From: Isoetes taiwanensis
Taxonomy: Eukaryota > Streptophyta > Lycopodiopsida > Isoetales > Isoetaceae
Direction: 5' to 3'
NCBI GenBank assembly: GCA_021234155.1
Contig: JAJEKV010000239.1
Span: 558,001 to 622,000 of the forward strand
Length of the DNA: 64,000 nt
Positions within the stretch are counted from its first letter, which is position 1. Every line of letters begins with the position of its first letter. Below the pieces are notes generated by a model. The model made no database searches. It had not been told where the DNA came from and saw only the letters and a list, made by a program, of their open reading frames with translations. This document shows, piece by piece, positions 50,651 through 63,689 of this stretch. A program made the position numbers and the translations under genes.

Positions 50651-51672
50651 TGCCATTAGTCAAAACGAAGAAAAAAATGGAGAATTGAAAATAGAATGGA
50701 GAACATTCATCCTATATTATAATCTAGATCCAACGACTCAGATCTAGAGCTATAGATCTGAAGGCCATGGTAAAACAAACAAAAGAAAGAAAGTGGCTTC
50801 CTCCTTTGGTTGTTGTGGAGTTCATTGATGCATTGTAGATATCAATTATTCGCCCTCTTGCTATCGCCTACGTGAGGCGACCTAGATTTAAAAACGCTTC
50901 TCACGAATAGTTTAAGCATACAAGAAATTTATCGCGGCGGCTAAGGCCGCCGCGAACATTTCTCTTTACTGACTTGGTGCAATTCAAAATCCAAGTAATA
51001 TAAAGGGAATTTCAAGATAAATTTTTTTGACTAAACAATCTGTTGATTAGTAAGTTAATGTCAGTCTATTAATTCATAGGCAAGAAAACATTAAATCAGT
51101 GAAACCATTGAATGGGATGGTGAACCCAGTTTTTAAGAGCTTAAAAAACTATGCCCCCAAAACAATAATGTACAACAATTGTCTGTGTGCTCCATTTAGC
51201 TCTACTGATATGCTACTACACCTGACCATTGCTAAGTGTTGGTATAAGAATAATACATCTCTCTTTCCATCAAATACTCCATTAACTTTTGGCCTTTGAT
51301 GTTGAATGTATAAGGTGTGGTGTTCCTCATCTTGATAGATGCAATCTATTAACACATTTGGAACAAATTGATGTAACATCAAAGTTTATTCAAAATTTAT
51401 TGCATATCATAGAATAGTTAAGTTGTTAGCCTAGAGAATGGCACACATCAATTAGACTTGTAAGTATTTCTTTGATCAGTAAGGCCCACAATGTAAGTAT
51501 TTTTTGATCAGTAAGGCCCACAATTTCGTTTTTTTTTATATATGTATTGTCTTCATTGGTCCACTTTTTGTGTGCGTGCCTACTTTCTTGCCGATTTCTT
51601 GATCTCTTATTTATCAGTAGCCTCCTTCGTTTGCTACTATAAGTACCTCTTTTACTCTTATACCATTTTCTT
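50651..51672. other. Intergenic sequence with a strong hairpin
   Basis: No gene. It contains the hairpin at 50932-50955 and a tandem duplication of about 33 bp (GTAAGTATTT-TTTGATCAGTAAGGCCCACAAT) near 51450-51525. Confidence 0.45.
50932..50955. repeat. Perfect 10-bp GC-rich hairpin
   Basis: TCGCGGCGGC pairs perfectly with GCCGCCGCGA around a TAAG loop. The flanks extend it as an imperfect palindrome (CAAGAAATTTA against ACATTTCTCTT). A fragment CAAGAAATTTATCGGCGG also occurs near 22085, which suggests a dispersed foldback family. Confidence 0.7.
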
Positions 51673-54399
51673 ATGGAGCTAGCAAATGAAGGATTTTACA
51701 CGGCAAGTAAGGAAGTCCGTGATTCGAGTCAACTTTATCAAGTTATGTTCTCTCCTGATGATGTTGCCATGGAAGAGACATGGGAGAACCTAAAATCTAA
51801 TCTGGAGGCAAAGACTATTTGTGTCAAACCCGCACCTGGATGGTTGTTCAACGGGTGTTGCTAGACTATGGTACGCTCATTATTATGAACTCAATTAATA
51901 GAGATTAACTAAGCACTTATAGCCATACAATAAATGCAGCTCTGGTGAAGACTTGTCTATATACCTGAAAGCATTATATGAAGGTGTTCCTCGTTTGCTA
52001 CCAAACACCTTAAGCATGGTATGACCTTAAAAGTGCACAAATTTGCATAATATAGAAAGACATAGTAATGTGTTTGCAGAAGTCTCTCATTGGTCTTCAT
52101 GCACCTTTCTTGCCTTGTATTCTGGTGCAGATACATGGTATCATCGAGATGCCATACTTGATGCCGCAAAAGCTAATATTTGAGACTTTTATAGAAACCG
52201 ATGAAATATCCTTCTCATTGGAGGGTCATTGCAAAGAAGAGATATGCTGGGCTGGGAAAAGTAGATGGTTGGAAGTAACTGTTGGGGTTTTTTGGTGAGA
52301 AGGGCGAGATGCACGCATTTAACCCCAGCATTAAAGAAAACGTTAGCTTCAAGACATTACTCAGGGTTCGAAATTGGGGTTCCTCCCTTAAAAATCCGGT
52401 TATTCCAAAAAATTTCCGATAGCTAAAAAAGATTCCCGGCATTTTTTCAGGCTATTTTTAGAGAAGTTTCTATGGATTTCCGGGAAAATACACTATAATT
52501 TCATGTATTTCCGGCAGCCTTAAATGTAAGCAGGCATTTTTAATGGTTAGGGCAAATTCTAATTTCGAACCCTGCATTACGTTCTTCAGAGAAGCGAAAT
52601 GCGAAACAAATATCCAGAACTTTTTTTACTCTCAGAATCACCAAATAAATACCCTAGAGATGATCCTCCACCAGGTGCAGAATGTACTTTCGTTGATGGA
52701 CGATCCTACAGAAGAAATATAGCAGGTCGCATTAAGAGAAAACAACAGCACGGAAATAGCCCTATCTATTGGGTCAGCATTGGGCAGAATGAAGGAAAAG
52801 CAATCGTGCAAAAGCCAGACTTATTGCCTGATTTATCTGCCAAAACCGAACAATCCAGAGCATGGCAAATCGACCCCATAGCAGGCCGAAATTGATAATT
52901 GCTCTTAGATAGCATTAATTCGACACCCCAACATTGCTGCAGACATTAATTGAGGGCTAGATCTCGCAAATTAGTCTTTGACAGGTTAAATTGGCCAGTT
53001 TATGGAGATCTATGGAAATCCTAGACGCTAGAGTAGATCGGAATTGGAGATGAAAAAACAGAGAAGGGAAATTCCGCCTGTGGAAACTCAAGCATCTGGG
53101 TGAGTCGGATTTGGCCAGACCCAGTCTTGGGGCCGATTGCTACCAGTATTTAGCCATGAATTGGACAGTCAGATCAAAAGTTCCAATTCCTCCAAATACA
53201 AACGGACGCAGAATAAAGATTGAGCAAACATACCTTTTCAACTTTCGCCGGCTTGCTAGGAGCAGATTGCGGACATCTAGAGCTGCTAATTCATGCTATT
53301 TATACAGGACCAGACTGAACAGATGCTGGATTTCCAGGATTTGCAGCGTTGCTACAGCAGCACATGAAGAACGAACGGTCAATCTAGAATAGGCATCCAA
53401 AACATTAATTGGCTAGATTTGCAAATCGAACAGAGTAGTTATCCAGTAAGTCGGCGTTCCAATAAGTCTATACATCTGGCAGTAGGAGATTCAATCATCC
53501 AGAGGGTCCAGTTCGTTGCACAGCAAATCGAATCTTGAAGCGCAAATTCTTAGAATCCAATCTTAGAATCACTGATTGAATTTTGAATGCAATGACGGGT
53601 GTTGTTTTCAGGTTCTGGTAGATTTTCTAACTCGTGGTAGGACGTGTGAATTATCTGATTGACTCTGATTGATTGAAAGATCGCTGATATTATCTGATTG
53701 AAAGATCGCTGATATTATCTGATTTAAGTAAAACGACACGTGTTGATTGCAAACTTCTCTAAATTGCAGCTCAGGAACGCGAACAAAAATCGCAAACTGC
53801 TTTACATAACAAGGATAATAATAATCAGCCAAAACCTGGATGTCGCCAACCATGCTTGTTATATTTTATTATGCCGTTCAATAATTATGTACAAATGCGG
53901 ACTTTAGCAATGGGATTAAAACATTCTAATGTCATTTGAGCTTATCAAAAGGAGCATCGCGTCTCTCGTGAGAAAATGTGTGATGCGGATGTGAGAAAAT
54001 GTGTGATACATGTCCGCTGCCGAGAATTTCAGCCAGTAAGTGTACATTTTACATTTCTCTCTTTGTCAGACTCAATTCCATACACAAGGGGGTGAAGGCT
54101 GCCGCGAAAAACTTCTCATAATCAAATAAAGGGCAAAAAATGCCTTCAAAAATCCACCCCATAGACAATTCCCACTCTCCAAGCAAAAAAAAACTAAAGA
54201 ACAAACCAGTCCGATAGTTACATACAGCCAGCCTATTAAGAAACATTGCACAGCACCTCCATCAAGAGAGAGAGGAGTTCGCTGTTAAGATTCAGCCAGA
54301 GACCAGAGCGCAAGAGCCATGCATGTGGGATCTCATTGTTGTTTTTATGTATGCAATCGTAAGAACTTGAAACTGCCCTTTTAAATGATCAAGGTAAAG
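51673..54399. other. Region with weak exon-like frames, no recognised gene
   Basis: Plus-strand frames at 51673-51864 (MELANEGFYTASKEV...), 52130-52270 (an acceptor-like GTGCAG before IHGIIEMPYLMPQK) and 52599-52895 could be exons of a decayed gene, but none carries a domain I recognise. A 26-bp tandem duplication (GATTGAAAGATCGCTGATATT) lies near 53671-53722. Confidence 0.3.
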
Positions 54400-56340
54400 G
54401 TATAATGGCCTTGCTTCCAGTAATAATAGCATGTTTCAGTCAGAGATACAAACTGTGGATTGCACGACCCGGTAAAGGGGAAAACTTCCATCCCTTTGAG
54501 AAAAATTTAGAGAACAAACTCCATGATCAAATAGGCTCAAACAATTTAATACCAACCAGGACATGCAAGATGATAACCAAACATACTGTCGTTGCTACTA
54601 AAGACCTTTGCAACCATGTTATGTAAGTTCTGCAACCCTTTGAGTTACAGGTTGATACTTGCCGGCCCACATTGGGCGCATCAGTTAAACTTTGGCTGCT
54701 CATTACGCTTTTCCGATCTGTGTGCTGACAGAAGCTGTTCCATGCTCTGTTCCTCACCTTTTTTCCTGCCTCCAGATGGCCTGAAAATGTTAATTACCGT
54801 GATCAAAAGATGAGTGAACAGCTTCTGATGTTACAGTACCTGCTAGCTCCATTACAAGTTTCCTATTACTAGGAACTGCAAGAGTTTTTAGATAGGCTCT
54901 CGATCCAATTAGGCAAATTGACTGAGAACTGGACATGAGATATCAAAGCTTTTGAATTGTGGAGTGTAGACCATGATTCTCTTCTCACCAATTTCCCATA
55001 ATCACTTTCCCTGCAAACATGGAGAGTCACTACTATCACCATAAGACATGCTTCCTGAATCTCGTTCAGATGTCAAAAAGCTATCCAGATCTTCCTTGCT
55101 AGACATGCTCCCATCCACAGAGATGTTACTTCCCTGTAATTTCTGATTGTTTTCCAGTTTCTGCTGTTAAGTCACTTTTCTTTGTCCTTGAAAGCTAGAG
55201 CACTGTTCTTGTTTCTGCTCAAAATCTTGACCTAAATCAGATGCTACACCTGTAGACAGCACCTCATGTGTTGTTCTTAACCATTGTTTCAACAGCTCCA
55301 CTGCATACAGAGGTCAACAGCTCTTTCAATGGATGCTTCATGAGATGGTTTAGTGATGCTCGCAACTATATCCTCGTAGACATTCACATTTTGTTTTGTC
55401 AAGGTAGACAGACACGGCTGTTCCAACCAATGTTTGAATGGATTCTGCAACCAAAAGCCGTCCCTTTTGCTGCAAGCTAAATCAAGCAGATTATTTTGGA
55501 CTCCATGGATCTTTAACTCTAAACCATCCAAAGGGAACTTGCCAGTCCATCCACTACTGCCCAAACTACTTCCAAGGTAGCCATCTTGTCCAGACGCAGT
55601 TTTAAGTTCAAATTCAGTAATAAAATTAATTCCCAATTTGAGTCAGAGGATTCTGTGAAATTCTAGAGAACTCACGTTGTCTTTTGTTTTCAAGGTATGA
55701 CAAAACAACATTTCGAGCAACACTACCTAGTACAGTAGAGGCAAACCAGTTCCAGCATCAGTAAAGAGCTTCTGCATCAACCTCTCAGGAATCCCCCATT
55801 CCCTTCATTGGCCTGATTCTTTTCCCTTTGACGAATTTTTCTGATTCTATATGTTCAACTTTCTGGTCATTCACAGGTGTACGTTTTGCAGAATCTTCTC
55901 TTGTTTGTGGATGCAGAACCTGCCTTATGTATGCCTCATCTACTCTAACATTTCCACTAGAAATATCCAGCCTCTTGTTATTTTGCACCCCATTTTATAA
56001 GGCCCTTGAAGATACAAGAGGACAAGCAGACAAGTGCGTCTTGAAACTCTGGTAACTTGACAATTTTAAGACTTTTGTCTTAAGCTTTGTGGGCTATTGT
56101 CTTCATCAGAGAGTAAAAACGTCTTTAAATCACTGGCAACAATAGCAGTAGAATCAATAGTCTCAGACACGCATTCAGCCATCCTAGCAAGGCTAATAAG
56201 AAAGAGCATAACTCTCCTTTTTTCTGTACCACAATTGGCAAGTTATAAAATCTTATAGGATGCATAACCACCGGCAAGCAAAGCAGCACAGATAAGAAGA
56301 AAAATTTCTGCGGCGTCGAGATATAAAACCCCATTTATGC
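54400..56340 (-). pseudogene. PHLOEM PROTEIN 2-LIKE A10 homologue, frameshifted
   Basis: Segments in order, over several frames: an N-terminal membrane stretch LLICAALLAGGYASYK with NLPIVVQKK (about 56300-56225); ARMAECVSETIDSTAIVASDL and LLSDEDNSPQSLRQ (about 56180-56090); KIVKLPEFQDALV; IPERLMQKLFTDAGTG then STVLGSVARNVV (about 55790-55720); VNVYEDIVASITKPSHEA (about 55380); KTLAVPSNRKLVMELAGTVTSEAV (about 54880-54820); and a C-terminal membrane helix, LVATTVCLVIILHVLVGI (about 54570). The order and motifs match plant PP2-A10, a conserved membrane protein of unclear function. At least four one-base frame changes, often at A runs, mean either a pseudogene or sequence errors. Introns probably exist. 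Confidence 0.75.
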
Positions 56341-56896
56341 ACTTTTTGGGAAGCCAAAGCACAGCAACAGGATCTGAGTGAGTCAAAACGTCTGGATTAG
56401 GATCGCATTGCGTTTAAAGATCACTCTAAGAAAATTTACACACGAATTTGCAAAAGGATTGAAGAGATACAATTAGGGCAATCAGGGAGCATAAAATGCA
56501 AACAAAAGGAAAGAAAAGAACGGGTAATGAAAGGGAGATACATACCACATATTGATTGCTCCGGCGTTCAGCATTACGAAGGAAGGGGGATGCTTGAATC
56601 TAGCATTAGGGTATAAACGGAGGAGACCAGAGCCCGCGCCATGCCATTTGGAGTATATGGGTTACCCTGGAACGTGGTGCACTGTAAAAGGCTGAAACGT
56701 TGCGCCACGTATTTTTTGCTTTTTACCTAATCTGCCTTTAATAGGTGCGTATATTGGCTCCCTATAGCGTATAACAACATTTTTTTAAATAGGCAAAAAG
56801 CCTTACGTTCACAAAACCATTAGATTTTTAGGAACTTTGAGCCGGATTGGCCCTTCTGCTAAAAAATTCAGTAGGAACTTTTCCTTTAACAAAGAT
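56341..56896. other. Upstream region of the PP2-A10-like locus
   Basis: No coding signal. It probably includes the promoter and 5' leader of the minus-strand PP2-A10-like gene. No element ends are seen. Confidence 0.4.
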
Positions 56897-56899
56897 TTA

Positions 56900-59100
56900 T
56901 AAAAGGATCATCGTAAAAGTTACTTTTAACAAAAAGTTACATAAGATCATGCATTTGTATAGATTTGCCTCAGAATGAGCAATGCATAACATCAAAAGTC
57001 GAACTCTTCTATTTTCGTGCCCTTCTAAAGAAATCCTCGACAAGCTCATCAAGTGTTGTAGTGGACAACCTCGTTTCGATTTTGTCTTCACCCAAGTTTA
57101 TTCCTACTAAATCCACGCCGCGAACTAAATTGCGGCCGCAACATTGTATCATACCAATAGTGGCCACTTTTAGCAAATTGGAAAACTCCTCTTTCCAAAT
57201 TGGATGACCATAAATTATACCCTATGTGTCCGGAAAACCGCACTGTCCACTCTTCAGGAGGTAATTTTCTAGACCTAATATTCACGCAGACCAAACTAGG
57301 CAAGATCAAATAATTCCATGAACAAGTTCTCCTCCAACTCCAACATTATCTTTGCCATAAAACCTGCAAAGACTTTAATCTAAATCCATGCCATATTGTT
57401 CTAACTCCCACAGAATGAGGGTGAAGTTAATGGGAGCTAAGACCAAATTTTGATAAAGTTCTGTTGCTATTGCAAACTCTTCCAACCTAGATTTAATACC
57501 ATCTACAAGAGCTTTAGAAAAACCTTTTTCAAATTCAACCCTGCTTTGCGAAAGTCCTCTCCATTTGGTAACCTTTATCAGTTCCACGGTTCTATAATCA
57601 TTTCTCTATCTTGACTTCTAAGTTCAGCTAATAAGCCATCTTTACTTCCCCATCCGAATTATTGGTATCCGCTTATCCCGCAAGTTAGCATTGAGATCAA
57701 TGTTTAATTAAATAATACATTGGATCTTAGCCACACGCCACACATAAACCCCCTACAACCGTAGACATCAATGTTAGAGCTTTGGAACTCCAAACTAATT
57801 GGTTCATAACAGCCAAGATGTCACCTAAGAAGGAAGGATATAAATATTTTAAATGTCCTTAGTTTTGATACACTTTTATCAAGATGTTTTGTGCCATAAT
57901 TTTGAATAACTCCAAAACAGTAATTTCAGATAATCTTGATATGGTTTGCTGCCTACTTAGCCACCTTTGTCTTGAATTCTTTGAAGTTGGAGCTCGCTAT
58001 AATCCAACTCCCTCTCTAGCTCCATAAGAGCCTGTGATCCCACTTGGGCATTTAGAGAAGAAAAGTCAATTTTATTCACAATATTATCCATATCCATCCA
58101 AACTGGGACTTGAATTTTCGTATTTGAAACAATCTTGAATACATAAAATCGCCCTATGAGCTGAATGCAATTTGATGCTTGACATGTATGGATTAAGTTC
58201 CTTCAATCTAGCTGCAACCCCCGTTTCTATTTCTAGCCATCACATTACAACCATCAAAGCCAAATCCCATGCATTTGAAAATCTAGCCCCCAATCTTTTA
58301 AAGATCTTTGAATGCAATAAAAATTATGCCCGCATCACCTTGAATGGCAACAATGCCCAAGTAACTATTCTCAACTCTAGAGTTGTAAACATAATATAGG
58401 TAGTATAGAAAATCAAGTGCTTGGATACACTGAAAAAAAGAAAGAAAGAAGGTGATGTTAAGATAAAGTATTTGAGGATTTGAAAATGAAAGAAAAGTAG
58501 AATTAAAGAGAGTAGGGCCCGATATCTGGTTGATTCATTTACCATGAGACCAAAGTATAATCCGCCCCTCACTTTTTTGAAGAACCCATCCAAGGCGATA
58601 CCGTTGATAGTTGAAACAAATCTTGTGCAAGCCACTTCACTATTATTATACATGCTTCAAGACATCTTTATTGCTATTCCTCCTCTCTAGTTGAATTAAT
58701 TCAGAGAATCTTCTAAATTGAGCAAACCCTTTGGCAAAAAAATAAGCACATCTAAATAGCATAAAAGAACATTTTTATCCACAACTTCTTGATTCCTCCT
58801 TTGTGTAGCTCCAAGTGAAAGTTGTTTCCATTTCTCACCTCTTGTAGATATATAGAATGCTTATGTTTTTCAGTTCCTCCATGATTATGAAAGCTTGAAG
58901 TTTTGAAATTGGAGCTGCTCCCTTTGCCAAATGGGTTCTACAAGATTTTTCTTTTTACATAATGTGCAAAGATCAACCCTTCCTTCTCATCAAATTCTAA
59001 CTATCTCCATTTATCCTTCCAATCTGGTCTCGCCATTTCTTCTTTGCTAGTGCAACTATCTTCATTCAATGCCTTTTGAATCTTTGACTCCAACTTAGTT
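56900..59100 (-). pseudogene. hAT-superfamily transposase relic (zinc-finger, DUF4371-like type)
   Basis: Minus-strand order: MARPDWKDKW then LEFDEKEGLIC-TLC and an SNFKTSSFHNHGGTEKHKHS finger (about 59025-58850); VACTRFVSTINGIALDGFFKK and YFGLMVNEST (about 58630-58530); GFGFDGCNVM then NGVAARLKELNPY (about 58250-58180); RWLSRQQTISRLSEI (about 57960); and a C-terminal IETRLSTTTLDEL/VRISLEGHE block (about 57090-57000), the end of the hAT dimerisation region. Many frameshifts and gaps are present. Element ends with an 8-bp duplication were not found. Confidence 0.72.
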
Positions 59101-59800
59101 TCATCGCTGCAATTGATTCTTCCTAATACCTCTTCATCATTAGGGCATTCTCGATCCTACTAAATCCAAGAGTCCTCTGTTTAGCATTAGCAACATTAAG
59201 AGAATCAATTTCCTCTTAGCCATAGGATCCTTTCCCATCCTCACAAACTCAAATCAGGTTGTATCAAAATGTGAAGAAGAAGCGGCAATCCAATCACTCT
59301 CATTTAAGAAGAAGTGACTCGGGTCAAGAAGAAGTGACAAAATTATCTGATTAACCTTAAAAAATCGGCTCTACAATCTACACAATATGGATCACAAAAA
59401 GCTCTAACAACATGGTTTACATTATTTGTAAGATAATATACAAAACTATGCCGCTAGTGGCGAATGTCGGGCAGCTTTGCCTACAAACATCTTATGATTC
59501 GTAAAAATGTTGCCGGATCTTGCCTATGGGCCCCACTCACGATTTTTCTTAGTTTTTCTCGCCCTTGCATGCAAGCAGTGCATGCATATAATAATATAGC
59601 TTGGTGAAATTAAATCTTCATCGATGATGTTGAACGAGATTTTAATAATAATGTATATATAGTATATAATCAGGAACCAAAATATTTTTACGAGTTGTGA
59701 TTCACCCATGAAATATCCTTGCCCTTGGAGAATCTGGGCACATAACCCGTTCTCCCGTGCGAAGCCCGTTTCCGTGCACAGCCGGGAGTCGCTTTCCGGA
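59101..59800. other. Intergenic sequence
   Basis: No gene is supported. A weak GCCGCTAGTGGC palindrome lies near 59451. Confidence 0.4.
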
Positions 59801-59839
59801 TATGCATACGCCCCCAGGTGATATCACTGATGGTATCCC

Positions 59840-60520
59840 TTGCGGCGGAATCTCCCCAGTGCTACGAGGGCGGAATCACTACGCCAATGCCTCAGGAAAG
59901 TATCCACGGAGGGCGTGATTATTCCGCCAGCATTTTAATCACAAATCTGCTTATTCCGCCCGAGGTAACCGATTCCGCAGAGCGACCATAACTCCACGAT
60001 CCTACCGTGGAATCACAACGCGATTCATTCCACCTGATGGAATACTATCGACACGGTCACCGTGGAATACAGCTCGATTCTTCGAGATCAACCACGACGT
60101 AATATATTCCGGCCGCATAGAATCACAACATCATGCCACCCACCGATGGAATCACGACATATGGATACAATTTCGCGGAATCACACAATCGCTGCGGTTC
60201 TCTGGCGGAATCACGACGCACTTTATTCCGCCTGCAATGATCAACAAGAGTTCCGCTCGGCGGGTAATCACGCTTATGATTCCGCTGGCTTGAATCAATC
60301 CCGAACTATTCTCGCCGGTTGGCACCAACCCGGTGGACCCGCCTATGGAATCAGCCGGATCCACAGATCCTGCGTGAGGGCACCCCTGTGACCGGCATGG
60401 ATTCCGTAGACGACAAGTGGATGCATCCCATTCGCTCAAACCTGCTGACGACGCCAGGAAGTGAGTCTGCTCATGACGAGGTGTGCCGATTCCACCTGGG
60501 ATTGAATCACTCATGGAACT
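59840..60520. repeat. Block of dispersed GGAATCAC / ATTCCGCC motifs
   Basis: About fifteen copies of GGAATCAC(G/A)AC or its reverse GATTCCGCC occur in both orientations within 680 bp (for example near 59869, 59918, 59968, 60008, 60147, 60176, 60206, 60223 and 60278). The block is much richer in GC and CpG than its surroundings. A similar but shorter block lies at 63690-64000, so the two may be the subterminal regions of the MULE-like element between them. Confidence 0.75.
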
Positions 60521-60959
60521 CCTCGCGATTACAAAGGAAAGGTGGAGTCCTCAAATGTGAGCTTGGCTGCGGACCTCAAGAGAAGATTGAGAGGCAGCCT
60601 TTCGCCTTCCATCTCTTTGTTGTGGCTAAGCTCTAATTATTTCATTACGCCTTTGTGGTGGCGGTGCAAGGTGAGATTTGGCAAACAAACTGCCGAAGGG
60701 GCATTTTGACCATCCCGGGCTGCCCCGGCGGTTCTAGCACACTGTGGTCCTGAAGAGGATGGAGGAGGCACTCACTGGTGTGGGTTTCCTATTCCTCCTC
60801 ACGAAGCCCCCATTTTCATTGGGAAAAAAAAATGGGATGCACCCCTGACTTCTCTATAAGAAGCTCTCAAATGAATAAGGGGCTATCAAAACCAAAATTC
60901 CCTGGACATATCTTTCTCCGAAAAAGGTATGCAGTTCTTTAGTTTTGTAGATTACACAT

Positions 60960-63300
60960 GTGGAAATTAAAGCATGGCTGATTCATCCTCCATGGTGGAA
61001 AGTGTAATCGGGTGTAGTTTGGGCCCCAAGACACTGGGAACACCCATGTTGTGGGAAGATCACCTCGCCCTCTGTGGCAAAGGAGGAGGAGGGGTTCAAA
61101 GGGGGAGAGGTTAGAAGGGGATGCCAATGTCATTTCACTTTTTGAGACAACTCTACCTTCTTCCAAAACCACTCAAATTACCTACCACAAATGGGATCAT
61201 GAACCAGCAAGGTCAAATTTGCCACCAGAAAGCTTTTAGTCACGAGAAAGGGTTGAGGTATAGGCTGGTTCCATGGCTCACGGATGAAAAAGAGAGAATG
61301 GATCAAACAAAAGCTATTGCATTACATTGCACCTAGAATGGTGATGAATATCCACCAAGAAAGAGTGAGCTTGAAGAAGGAACTACTTGGTTTGGAGGGG
61401 CTTTCGAGAGATGACATGTTAAAGATGCACGAAATCTACAACATTGAAAAGGAAGTGACCAAATGTTTGGAAGTTGCATGAAGATGAAGCTACAAGCACT
61501 CATATGTGGGTGCAACAACACCTGATTTGGGTATTCCATTATGAGCAAGGTGAGATCTTCCAATTGGGTGTTATGACTCCCACCCAAAGAGGAGCCTTGT
61601 TGAGATTTGGAAAGGATAGGGGCATTGTGGTCCTCACTCCACCTACAAGACTTAACGGATGAGGTAGGGTTGCACCTCTTGCATTTCAATGCTCATATAA
61701 GACTTTAGCTTCCTTGCCAACATTCTTGTTGTGTTGCTACTTTACATTAAAGGTACTACCCTCTTCACTATCATTGGATTCGATGACTACTTCAATGGGA
61801 TGCCTTTGGCTTTGGATTATCCACTTAACTCCAGGAAGAAAGATGCAACTGCAAAGATGGCTAGAAGCCATGAAAGTGTGGGTTGAACGCCATGACTCAA
61901 CCCGGAAGCCCTCTATGCTTTTATCACCGATTCTTGTGATGCCAAAATACATGCAATTAAAAAGGTAACAATGTTTCCACTATGAGCAATTTTAAGTGGT
62001 TCATTTTGCACTCTCTATGAGCATGTGGCATCTCTCTACACTTCAGGTTTACTCCGAAGGCTTTGAAACTTTGCATCCGGCATGAAGAGATCTGGTTGAA
62101 GTGGTTAGTCGGGTTAAGAACGGAAGAAACAAGGAGATAAGGAACCAAATGTTAAGGAATTGGGTGAGATCATGTATGGAATCAAGTGTCCCTGTAAAAT
62201 GAATATGGAGAGGATTACAAGGAGGTCATTAAAGTAGAAGCTTTGAGAAAGTTGGAAACCTTGAAAGGAAAGTATCCTCGGTGATCCCGTGCATTGGCCT
62301 CCTACATGAGTCGCGGAGTGGACTCGGCATATATGTGAATGGGTGTTGGCCTACAAGAATGTTCCCCATTCAAACCAAGAAACCACAAGGTAATAGAGGG
62401 TTAATAAGATACTAAAGATGCCCGGCATCTCCAACCCGTGGCCAATCAAGGGAAGGAGGATGGACTGGCATACATATGCTTGTCAATGAAGTTGAGGCAA
62501 TACAACATACCAAGGTAATTTGCAAAAGATAACGTGTTTTGTACTTACATGTACACCAACACACCACGTTGTTTCATTTACAAGCACACGGGGGATGAAA
62601 GAGGCTGGTTTTATCGCTAAAAACACATCACAAGAGAAAAATTATAGAATCGGCTATTCGAGGGGCGAGGCGATAATCGGGATGATGCAACCTTTGTAGA
62701 CCCTCGGCGAGGCGTAGGCATATGTCCAGACTCTTGATCTCAACCGCCAACCGTGCTTTGTGAGTGGGGCACACAGAATTGGGCGAAGTTGTGATTGCCC
62801 ATGGGGTGCAAAGGTAACCTTGCAAACACCAAGTTAAGGTTATTCAACTAATGGACAAGCTGAGAGAGCAGGACATCTTGAAGGTTCTAGGTTCTGATTA
62901 TGGAAATGCAAGTGGTGGCATGGAACACTTTTTGCCTTTTGTACACCGGGTCCCCCGGAGATTCACTTGAAGAGATAGTTAGTCTAGAGGATGACATTCT
63001 CCTATGAAGAAGAAAGTTGGGTTGACCGTAGAGGAAAGCTTAGGGCCTCACTAGGATCGGGTTGCAAGGGTTATGGGGATGGGCCTCCAAGATCCCAAAC
63101 CTCCCTGGCAGCCATACGAGGCTTATGATGAGACAACCGACACCGTGCTTGAGAGGATGGCCTAAGAAGAGGATGGACAAGACACAACTATAATGTCTTT
63201 GCATGCTGGAGGAAGAGGAGGCATATGGAACTAAGCCTTGGCAAGGGATGAAGCCACTCTTGGAAATGGGAAAGGGGCCAAAGGACAAGAAACCGAGTTG
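60960..63300 (+). pseudogene. MULE-like transposase relic
   Basis: Plus-strand pieces in order: ISLFETTLPSSKTTQITYHKW (about 61130), RYRLVPWLTDEKERM (about 61257), KLLHYIAPRMVMNIHQERVS (about 61305), KLHEDEATSTHMWVQQH (about 61485), IFQLGVMTPTQRGALLRFGKDRG (about 61555-61622), WLEAMKVWVERHDSTRKPS (about 61860), then DLVEVVSRVKNGRNKEIR (about 62090). This follows the order of plant Mutator-like (SWIM-type) transposases, including the RFG-DRG block at the start of the DDE catalytic domain. The usual LDATFGTN continuation has degenerated, so the first catalytic Asp is lost. The downstream part is decayed. Confidence 0.72.
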
Positions 63301-63689
63301 GAAGGAAGTTGAGATGGAGCCTTGCTTAGATGGTTTGTAATATCTTTAGTTTTGCACCAATACCATGGTTTTTAATTTGATGAGTTTAGCATATAACAAA
63401 ATACTATAAGTATGAACAGAATACTCGCGGGTATTAACAACGTATTAATACCCCCCAACGATAAGTAATCAGAATTTGAAAACCACCAGATAAATACCAT
63501 GCGCATAAAAAATACCTAAGTATGAACTCGCACAAATACACAAATGTATTAATACTCCATAAGTAACGGAATTTGTAAGACTACTCGTGATAAATCATTA
63601 TGCGTGTACAAAAAAATTAAAAATAAAATACAATGTGTACAAATAATAATAACGTATTTAATACACTTTTGGTAAACTCATCGGGTCAA
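63301..63689. other. A+T-rich spacer
   Basis: No gene. Short repeats of AAGTATGAAC and GTATTAATA occur. It separates the MULE-like frame from the right-hand motif block. Confidence 0.4.
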
